Positions 7,497 through 14,052 of a stretch of 23,496 bases of DNA are shown in pieces (within the stretch, counting starts at the first letter, position 1; each line of letters starts with the position of its first letter). The stretch is from positions 1 to 23,496 of the forward strand of contig JAGWML010000019.1 of the NCBI GenBank assembly GCA_028873155.1. The letters are read 5' to 3'. This DNA comes from Acidobacteriota bacterium (GTDB taxonomy: Bacteria > Acidobacteriota > Terriglobia > Terriglobales > Acidobacteriaceae). Position numbers and translations under genes: made by a program. The notes under the pieces are model-generated. The model had not been told where the DNA came from. It saw only the letters and a list, made by a program, of their open reading frames with translations, and did no database searches.

Positions 7497-8575
7497 CGTC
7501 CGCCTCCGCGCTGCCGATCCTGCCCCGCATATCCGCCAATCAGGGCCACAGCCAGCGCCTCGGCCTGCGCAAACTCCGCCGCGCCTGCAATGCGCCCGCC
7601 GTACCACGTGCGCTCAAATGCGTCTGTCAAAACCGCCAGCCCATCCCGCTCCGGATCCCTCGCATCCACCAGCGCAAGCACCTCGCGCGGCGTCTTCGCC
7701 CGGTCCAGCGGCCACAGCCTCCGCGACTCCAGCCGTGCAATCGCTGCCCAGTAGGCCGCATGGATGCCCTGTCGCCACGCCCCCGCCCCCGCGGCCCGCC
7801 GCGCCTCCGCAAGCCATCGCTCCCAGTCTCGCTCGTCTCCGATTCCTTCAGCCGGCGCGCCGCCTTCGGGTGCCCCGCGCAATCGCCGGCGTCGCTCCAG
7901 TTGCACCAGTGCCCACCCCAGCCCCGCGCACACCGCCAGAAGGAACACACCCACCACCGCGCCCCCCACCCACGCCGATGCGGTGCGCAACAGCGCCGCC
8001 CGCTGGAAGACGTGGTTCAGCCACGCAGCCGCCTTTTCCTTCCAGTACTCCGTCCCCGTCTGCGGTTGCAGATTGCGAAAGTCGCGCCCCTCCAGCACCT
8101 GCGCCATCGTCGCGCGCTCGCGCGCAAAACTCTTCGGCTCCGTCGCCACAGCGCTCGCCTGTTCCAGGTCGCCCGCCAGCCGCGCCCTGGCCGCAAGCAG
8201 CAACACGCTCGTCGTCGGCTCGTCGCCTCCTGTACCCCGCGCAGCCGCATCCGGGTCCGCGGCCCGATAGAGCAGCACGCGCAACCACCCATACCGCACC
8301 AGGCGCCGCTCGCTCCCGCCAAGCAGGGGAACCAGATCGTCCGGCCCCACCCCCAGCGGATCGCACGCCGCCAGATCCCTCTTCCGCGCGCAGCCATCCA
8401 CCAGAGCCATCGCGCTCCGCAGATGCTCGCGATACCCCTCCAGCGACACTTCCTTCTGCTTCACCACAGCCGGCGCGGCCTGCGTGCCCGCTTCTCCCAA
8501 TGCGACCGGCGACATCCCAGCCAGCAGCCACACCGCCGCACAGCACCAGACCCAGCGCTCCCGCCGCACGCTCAT
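7493..8575 (-). CDS. DUF4129 domain protein, exported and membrane-anchored
   Basis: The 360-residue protein starts with a signal-like segment (WVWCCAAVWLLAGMSPVALG, about 8-27). A mostly helical presumed extracytoplasmic region follows (30-198), then one membrane helix at about 201-225, and a cytoplasmic DUF4129 domain at about 255-340. That domain carries the familiar QGIHAAYWAAIARLESRRLW, KTPREVL and FERTWYGG stretches. DUF4129 usually sits at the end of transglutaminase-like proteins or alone in MoxR/DUF58 loci; no transglutaminase domain is present here. It overlaps the preceding membrane-protein gene by ATGA (8572-8575) and the next gene by GTGA. Translation is therefore probably coupled along the operon. 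The function is not established. Confidence 0.88.
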   Translation of the reverse strand: MSVRRERWVWCCAAVWLLAGMSPVALGEAGTQAAPAVVKQKEVSLEGYREHLRSAMALVDGCARKRDLAACDPLGVGPDDLVPLLGGSERRLVRYGWLRVLLYRAADPDAAARGTGGDEPTTSVLLLAARARLAGDLEQASAVATEPKSFARERATMAQVLEGRDFRNLQPQTGTEYWKEKAAAWLNHVFQRAALLRTASAWVGGAVVGVFLLAVCAGLGWALVQLERRRRLRGAPEGGAPAEGIGDERDWERWLAEARRAAGAGAWRQGIHAAYWAAIARLESRRLWPLDRAKTPREVLALVDARDPERDGLAVLTDAFERTWYGGRIAGAAEFAQAEALAVALIGGYAGQDRQRGGGR

Positions 8576-9549
8576 CGCCCGCCATCCGTCGCCTGCGCCT
8601 CAGGCAGCGCCGCGGCCCCCAGTCCCGCCGCTTCCATCAGTCGCTCAATGTCGTACCCTTCCTTGCGCACCCTCTGGTCAAAGTAGAAGAGCGTCAGTCC
8701 AGTGGCATAGATCGGCCCGACAAACGTGTTGGTAAAGAACGCCATCACCTGTTGCACCGCGCGCAGCCACGCCGGCAAGACCCCATGGTGCTGCACCTGC
8801 AGCACAACAAACGCGCTCTGCGTCAGCAGGACCAGCCCCATCTGAATCGCTACCGCCAGCAGCCCCAGCATAAAGATGCGCCCTCGCGCGCCGCGGCCCA
8901 GTTCCGCGCTGCGCCGCATCGCCTCCCGCGCCTTCAGCCCTTCCATCACGCACGCCGGAACCGCCAGCGCATAGCGCAGCGTCATCATCGCCGCCCAGAT
9001 CGCCGCCGGAATCACCAGAAGCAGAAAAATCCCCGTTCCGATCGCGAACCCCGCCATCGAGCCCACGCGCGCCGGAACATTCCCCGCCGTGAACGGTTGA
9101 ACCACATGTGCATAGGAAAGGGCGAAGCCAAGATACCCGCCGTACACCAGCGCCATCGGTGTCCACACCACGAACGCCGTCGCCGTCAGCAGCCACAGGT
9201 AGCGGCCCGCCCGCGGAAGAATCGCGGCATACGCGTCGCGGATCGTCGCCGCCCTGCCCAGGCTCAGCCAGCCCACCGCGCGATTGTTTGCCGCAATCGC
9301 AAGCCCCGCCGAGATAAACGCCGCAAGAACCGACAGCAGGATGGAGACGGCCGCCAGCAACCGCTCCGCCCGGACCATGTGCAGGCCCGCAAGCGCGCTA
9401 TCCAGGCCAATCTCGGCAAGGTTCAGCCCCAGCAGCAACCCCGCGTACACCGCGGCAATCCCCGCAAACAGCACAAAGTTCTCGCGATACAGTTGGGCCG
9501 TGCGGTCCAGAATCTCGCCCAGCGTCGATGGGCGCAAAGGAACTGCCAT
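8572..9549 (-). CDS. Polytopic membrane protein, first gene of the MoxR/DUF58 operon
   Basis: This 325-residue integral membrane protein begins RPSTLGEILDRTAQLYRENF. That is the N-terminal signature of a widespread family of uncharacterised membrane proteins (GEILDxTxxLYRxNF). About six hydrophobic segments can be seen, near residues 25-48, 65-90, 118-140, 168-200, 228-252 and 268-290; the conserved RxAxELxRG-like turn is RRSAELGRGARGR. The C-terminal part FYFDQRVRKEGYDIERLM is also typical of the family. ATG 9549 has a strong Shine-Dalgarno AGGAGG (complement of 9557-9562) seven bases upstream, the best in the operon, which fits the first cistron. A TAGTAT box (complement of 9584-9589) could be its -10 element. 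Confidence 0.85.
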   Translation of the reverse strand: MAVPLRPSTLGEILDRTAQLYRENFVLFAGIAAVYAGLLLGLNLAEIGLDSALAGLHMVRAERLLAAVSILLSVLAAFISAGLAIAANNRAVGWLSLGRAATIRDAYAAILPRAGRYLWLLTATAFVVWTPMALVYGGYLGFALSYAHVVQPFTAGNVPARVGSMAGFAIGTGIFLLLVIPAAIWAAMMTLRYALAVPACVMEGLKAREAMRRSAELGRGARGRIFMLGLLAVAIQMGLVLLTQSAFVVLQVQHHGVLPAWLRAVQQVMAFFTNTFVGPIYATGLTLFYFDQRVRKEGYDIERLMEAAGLGAAALPEAQATDGGR

Positions 9550-9692
9550 CCTTCAACCTCCTGAACGGCGCACGCTTGCGGGGATACTAACACACGCCAA
9601 ATGCCCTTCCCCTTCGTCACTTCAACGGTCGATCTCCTCCATAATTCCGATGAATCCAATTCGCATTTTGAATTAAACTGGGGTCCGATGCG
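9550..9692. promoter_or_regulatory. Shared divergent promoter region, MoxR/DUF58 operon and ECF sigma gene
   Basis: Both divergent units must start within these 143 bases. For the minus-strand operon, TAGTAT (complement of 9584-9589) is a plausible -10 box with a leader of about 28 bases. For the sigma gene, CATAAT at 9640-9645 or the AT-rich stretch at 9661-9678 are candidates. No convincing -35 boxes accompany any of them. The region is clearly richer in A and T than the flanking genes, especially 9640-9680. Confidence 0.45.
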
Positions 9693-10358
9693 ATGACGAC
9701 AGCGGACCAATCCATCAACGCGCTGGTGAAAACCTGCGCGGGCTCGGCCAGCTCCCAGGACTGGGAGATCTTTCTGCGCCGCTGCACTCCGGTCGTCAGT
9801 GCCGTTGCGGCGCACATGACCCGCCGTTGGACCGGCACAGCCGCGCCCAGCCAGGTCCTCGATATCGTTCAGGATGTCTTCCTCCGCCTCTGCGAGCGTG
9901 AGCGCCGCATCCTCCGCGAATTCGTCCCGCAGGGCGAAGACTCCTTCTTTGCCCTCCTGCGCGTCGTCGCGGCTTCGGTCGCCAATGACTACTTCCGCAG
10001 CCAGCACTCCGCCAAGCGCGGCGGCAAACACATCACCACGGAGCTCGACGAGAACTCCGGCGGCGCCCTGCAGACCAACGCAGCCGCCAGCGGGCTGGTG
10101 CACAGGGCGGTGCTCCTCTCCGAGATTGAGACGCGGCTCCGCGACGCATCCGGCATCATCTCCCCCCGCGACCGCGCCATCTTCTGGCTGTACTACCGTC
10201 ACGGCTTTACCGCCGTTGAAATCGCCGCATTGCCCGCCGTCCATCTCTCGCACAAGGGTGTCGAGAGCGTCTTGCGCCGCATCACCGCGTGGCTGGTTCA
10301 GGCCATCGAGCCGGCTCGGCCGGCGCCCGCCGCCACCCCCGTAAAGGAGCCGGTCTGA
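9693..10358 (+). CDS. ECF-type RNA polymerase sigma factor
   Basis: The 221-residue protein would redirect RNA polymerase to a dedicated set of promoters. Region 2 spans about residues 24-106, with VLDIVQDVFLRLCERE (55-70, matching the DxxQ[ED]xF polymerase-binding stretch) and a Phe/Leu-rich helix ending VANDYFRSQ. Region 4 spans about 143-200 (SPRDRAIFWLYYRHGFTAVEIAAL...KGVESVLRRITAWL), a helix-turn-helix that reads the -35 element. The region 2 to region 4 linker is longer than in minimal ECF proteins. The Shine-Dalgarno is weak (GGGG at 9680-9683). It lies 138 bases upstream of a membrane ZAS-TPR-CHAT gene on the same strand, the usual position of the cognate anti-sigma factor. Its ECF group cannot be assigned by eye. 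Confidence 0.9.
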   Translation: MTTADQSINALVKTCAGSASSQDWEIFLRRCTPVVSAVAAHMTRRWTGTAAPSQVLDIVQDVFLRLCERERRILREFVPQGEDSFFALLRVVAASVANDYFRSQHSAKRGGKHITTELDENSGGALQTNAAASGLVHRAVLLSEIETRLRDASGIISPRDRAIFWLYYRHGFTAVEIAALPAVHLSHKGVESVLRRITAWLVQAIEPARPAPAATPVKEPV

Positions 10359-10496
10359 AATACTTGCTTCACTGCCGAAGGAAAAGAGTCAAACCTTGCG
10401 TTCATTCTTGTGGATAGGTGAGTTCCAGCAAAGACTAGAGCAGCGTGGGCCATTCCCCGGTCACTCGCAGAGATAACTCCAGAGGACAGCAGGGCA

Positions 10497-13400
10497 ATGG
10501 AGCCTCATTTCAACAGGACCGGCACACCACGACACTCCGGCACGCTCCCGGAGAATCCGTCTGCAACACCCGATTGTCCCGATCTCGCCGCCTGGATGCG
10601 CCTTCTCAATCGTCAGTTGCCGCACGCTGAAGCCGATGCGCTTCTCGACCACTGCTTCCATTGCGACGATTGCCTCGAAGTCCTCAAGCACAGCAGCGCC
10701 GCCTCCGCCACCAGGCTGTCCGCGCTGGCCGAGGGAGCCGACGATCCTTTCATCACCGATCCGGCCCAATGGCGGCATCGCCTCGCCGTCGAACTCGCCA
10801 TGACTCCTGCCAGAAGAAGCGCCGGCGCGCGGATGCGCACCGCCGCCTGGTGGACCGTCTCGCTCGCATGCCTTGCCCTCGCCGTCGTGGGCATCGCCGT
10901 CTGGCGCTCTCGCCAGAGCGCTCCGGAGCAACAGCTCGCCCTTGCCTACCGGCACGACCGCTTCTTCGATCTCCGCATTCCCGGCGCGCCCTACGCACCC
11001 CGCGTCGCAGAGTCGCACTCCCGCGGCAACGCATCCGGGCACGCGGACTCCACCCTGCTCAGCGCCCGCGCCACCATCGAGCAGCACCTCGAGCAATCCC
11101 CCGCGGACGCCCACTGGCTCGCTCTCCGCGCCCGCGCTGATCTGCTCGGCGAAAACTACGACGACGCCATCGACATCCTCGATCGATTTGTCGCCGCCGG
11201 CAATGCCACACCCGCTCTCCTCGCCGACGACGCCACGGCCTACTTCCAGCGCGGAGTCGCCACCGGCAGCGAGAATGACCGCGCCACCGCGCTCGATTAT
11301 CTGCGCCGCGCCGACGAGATGGCCCCCGACAATCCCGTCGTCCTTTTCAACGAAGCTCTCGTCATGGAAGACCGCGCCCAGCTCATCAATGCCGTCGAAA
11401 CCTGGAACCGCTATCTCAAGTTCGAGCGCGACCCCGAGTGGCTGGCGGAAGGGCGAAAGCGCCTCGAAGCTCTCGAGACTCGTCTCAATCAGCTCAAATC
11501 CCATCAGAGCCGCATCAACCGGCGCCTCGCCACGCCCGATGCAATGCGCGCTCTCGCCGCCGACAAAACTACGCTCGCCGCGCTCGATGAAGAGCTCACC
11601 ACCACGCTCCTCCCGCCCCTGCTCGATGCCGCCTTCCCCATGCCCGCCGACCGCTCGCGCGGTTCGCCCTGTCCGCCGCAGTGCAGCGCCGCGCGCCTGC
11701 TCTTGTCCGCTCTCGCCGCCTCACTCGAACACAGTCACAACGACCCCTGGCTCCACCAACTCCTTCCTGACTTCGCTCATCCCACCGCATCCGGGTTCAT
11801 CTCCCCTGTCCGAAGCCTCGCGGCGGCCATCCAGGCGGATAACGCCGGAGACCATCGGCTGGGCCTCCGCAACGCACAATCAGCCACCGGCGGATTTGTG
11901 CGCGTGGGCAATGCCGCAGGCGCCGCGCGTTCCCAGCTCGAGGCTGCATACGCCGCGCAACGGCTCGGCAAAACCCACACCTGCTCCGTCGCCGCGCGCG
12001 CGCTGCTCCCCCTCCATCCCGAGTTCGCCTGGATTCACATCGGCACCATCACTGAAGCAGCTATCTGCGACGAAGACCCCGGCGCGGCCTCGCGTCTCGG
12101 CCCGCTCTATCAAAGCGCCGCGTCCCTCGCCACCGCGCACCAGTACCAGTTGCTCGCCATGCGCGTCCAGAACCAGATGAGCGGCAGCGCCCTCGAAGCC
12201 GGCGACGTCGAATCCGTCTGGCGCATCTCCCTCCAGACCATGCAGCAATTCGATGCCGGAGACTACCCTCCCTTTCGCGCCTACACCATCCTCGCCGCGC
12301 TCGCTGAAGCTGAAAAATCCTCACCGCGCACGCATCTCGAGCTGCTCCTCCAGCGTGAGTTGCTCAGCATTCTCGAACTCACGCCCAGCACCGATCTCAT
12401 TCCCTCCCAGCGCTACGATCTGGCCATCGCCGCCATCCGCGCTGGTTCCGTCGATGAGGCGCAGCGCCAGCTCGCCGCGGTTCGCGCCGAACTTGCGCAG
12501 CAGAACAACGAGCAGTCCATCCGCCTCTTTCTCGCCGACAGTGAAATCGCGCTGGCCAATCTCTATCTCGCCCGCCACTATCTTTCCGCCGCGGCGCCGC
12601 TTCTTCGCGGCGCGCAAACCCACATCGCAGGCCTCGACGACGGCTCCGAGCAGGCCGCTCTCGCCGCAGCCACGGGACAACTCGATCTCGCTCTCGGTCA
12701 ACCCGGCCACTCTGAGTCCGCGCTGCGCCGCGCCATTGTGCAGGCGGAGGCGCGCGGTGCGCACAGCGGCGACTCCGCCACATCCTTCGCCCGCCAGAAT
12801 CGCACCCTCTACGCAACGCTCGCCGGCCTCTGGCTCGCCCAGGGCAGACCAGACCTCGACATCCTCGCCCTGTGGGAGCGCCTGCGCCTGCGCAGCCTCG
12901 GTGCACCCGTTCCTGTGTGCCCTGGCGAGGCCCTCAACTGCCTCGCTCCGCAGCTTCGCGCCGCACTCGCTGCCCTGCCCGCCGCGCACGCTCAACTCCA
13001 TGGCGAAATCCTGCTGCCCGATCGCATCCTCGACTACCAGGCCACCGGAGACACCCTCCAGTGGACCCAGCGAGCAATTCCGCAGAACTGGATCCTCGAC
13101 TCCGGCGCCACGCTCGGGCGCGATGTTGAATCCCTCTCCACGTCCATCGACTCTGTGAGCCAGGCGGCCCAGCGCATGGGCCAGTTGCTCCTGCCCGCGT
13201 TTCAACCCATGCCCGGCACGGCCTCCACGCTGCTCATCGAGTCGGACCCGCTGCTCGGCAATCTTCCCTGGCCCGCCGTGGAAACCGCCGCAGGCCCGCT
13301 CGGGCTCGTCGTCGCTCTCCAGGAGCTTCCTTCACTTCTCATGCCGCACGCCGTCCGCGCTCCAGCCGGTTCCCGTCCCCTCATCGTCGGAGCCTCTATC

Positions 13401-14003
13401 GGCGCCGGCCGTTCCACCTTGCTGCCTGAGGCGCTCGATGAAGCCCGCGCGGTCGCCGCTCTCGATCCACAGTCCAGCCTGCTCCTCGCCACCCACGCAA
13501 CCCGCTCGCAGATCGAACGCCAGTTGCCCACCGCCTCGCTCTTCCACTTTGCAGGCCACACCGCCCAGCAGGAGGGCGCAACGCGCCTGCTGCTCTCTCC
13601 CTCCGGCGCATCCAGCGATCCGCCTTACCTCGATGCTGCAGACCTCCGCCAGCATCCACCCCGCGCGGCCCGGCTCGTCGTCCTCTCCGCCTGTTCCACC
13701 GGCCGCGACACCGCCGCCTGGGACCACGGCATGTCCGACATGGTTGACACTCTCGCCGAAGACGGCGTGCCCGAAGTCGTTGCAACCCGATGGACCATCG
13801 ATTCCGCCTCGGCCGTCGTCCTCATGCGCGCGTTTTACAGCAACCTCGCCCTTGGCCTTGCTGCTCCGCAGTCCCTCACCCTTGCCCGCCAGGCGCTCGC
13901 GCAAGATCCGCACTACCGGCATCCCTATTACTGGGCAGGCTACTACGCTTCAGGAGAAGACCTCTCCGGTATGCAGTCCCTCTTCCACGCTCCCGCGCCA
14001 TAA
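10497..14003 (+). CDS. Membrane-anchored ZAS zinc-finger / TPR-like / CHAT protease-domain protein
   Basis: This 1168-residue protein combines three parts. Residues 25-65 hold an anti-sigma zinc-finger motif, His52-x3-Cys56-x2-Cys59, the exact Hx3Cx2C spacing of ZAS proteins. One membrane helix follows at about 115-136. Residues about 145-890 are helical and TPR-like, with recognisable repeats such as ENYDDAIDILDRFVAAGN and ATALDYLRRADEMAPDNP. From about 900 to 1160 lies a CHAT domain (caspase-related peptidase) with HFAGHT (candidate catalytic His1021) and VVLSACSTG (candidate nucleophile Cys1066), then GVPEVVATRW. The start follows AGAGGA at 10481-10486. The upstream neighbour is an ECF sigma factor, so the finger probably binds it in the cytoplasm while the TPR/CHAT part lies across the membrane. 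Orientation and proteolytic activity are inferred. Confidence 0.9.
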   Translation: MEPHFNRTGTPRHSGTLPENPSATPDCPDLAAWMRLLNRQLPHAEADALLDHCFHCDDCLEVLKHSSAASATRLSALAEGADDPFITDPAQWRHRLAVELAMTPARRSAGARMRTAAWWTVSLACLALAVVGIAVWRSRQSAPEQQLALAYRHDRFFDLRIPGAPYAPRVAESHSRGNASGHADSTLLSARATIEQHLEQSPADAHWLALRARADLLGENYDDAIDILDRFVAAGNATPALLADDATAYFQRGVATGSENDRATALDYLRRADEMAPDNPVVLFNEALVMEDRAQLINAVETWNRYLKFERDPEWLAEGRKRLEALETRLNQLKSHQSRINRRLATPDAMRALAADKTTLAALDEELTTTLLPPLLDAAFPMPADRSRGSPCPPQCSAARLLLSALAASLEHSHNDPWLHQLLPDFAHPTASGFISPVRSLAAAIQADNAGDHRLGLRNAQSATGGFVRVGNAAGAARSQLEAAYAAQRLGKTHTCSVAARALLPLHPEFAWIHIGTITEAAICDEDPGAASRLGPLYQSAASLATAHQYQLLAMRVQNQMSGSALEAGDVESVWRISLQTMQQFDAGDYPPFRAYTILAALAEAEKSSPRTHLELLLQRELLSILELTPSTDLIPSQRYDLAIAAIRAGSVDEAQRQLAAVRAELAQQNNEQSIRLFLADSEIALANLYLARHYLSAAAPLLRGAQTHIAGLDDGSEQAALAAATGQLDLALGQPGHSESALRRAIVQAEARGAHSGDSATSFARQNRTLYATLAGLWLAQGRPDLDILALWERLRLRSLGAPVPVCPGEALNCLAPQLRAALAALPAAHAQLHGEILLPDRILDYQATGDTLQWTQRAIPQNWILDSGATLGRDVESLSTSIDSVSQAAQRMGQLLLPAFQPMPGTASTLLIESDPLLGNLPWPAVETAAGPLGLVVALQELPSLLMPHAVRAPAGSRPLIVGASIGAGRSTLLPEALDEARAVAALDPQSSLLLATHATRSQIERQLPTASLFHFAGHTAQQEGATRLLLSPSGASSDPPYLDAADLRQHPPRAARLVVLSACSTGRDTAAWDHGMSDMVDTLAEDGVPEVVATRWTIDSASAVVLMRAFYSNLALGLAAPQSLTLARQALAQDPHYRHPYYWAGYYASGEDLSGMQSLFHAPAP

Positions 14004-14052
14004 GCCGCCGTCGCTGCGCGCAGCCCTCCTCGTGCGGTACGCTTGTCCTGCC

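Noticed and set aside
7497..7607. Upstream extension of the DUF4350 frame
   Set aside because: It overlaps DUF4129 codons. GTG 7496 has GGAGG at proper distance and a GTGA overlap like the other operon junctions.
6357..9564. Long plus-strand frames opposite the DUF4350, DUF4129 and membrane genes
   Set aside because: Arg/Pro/His-rich shadows with no domain; the minus-strand genes are supported by motifs, overlaps and ribosome binding sites.
10388..10420. GTCAAACC followed by TGGATA upstream of the CHAT gene, considered as an ECF-dependent promoter
   Set aside because: Spacing and sequence are only vaguely ECF-like, and no second instance in the window supports the motif.
10445..10630. 61-codon frame between the sigma and CHAT genes
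   Set aside because: Out of frame with CHAT, overlaps its start by 134 bases and has no ribosome binding site or motif.
9693..14003. Possible type III-E CRISPR (craspase) locus because of TPR-CHAT next to an ECF factor
   Set aside because: No repeat-spacer array, no gRAMP/Cas7-11, cas1/cas2 or Csx30-like gene is present in the window; only the protease/sigma logic is comparable.
13438..14052. 205-codon upstream extension of the secreted hydrolase frame
   Set aside because: It overlaps the CHAT catalytic region in another frame and would bury the signal peptide; translation is Ser/Pro-rich and shadow-like.
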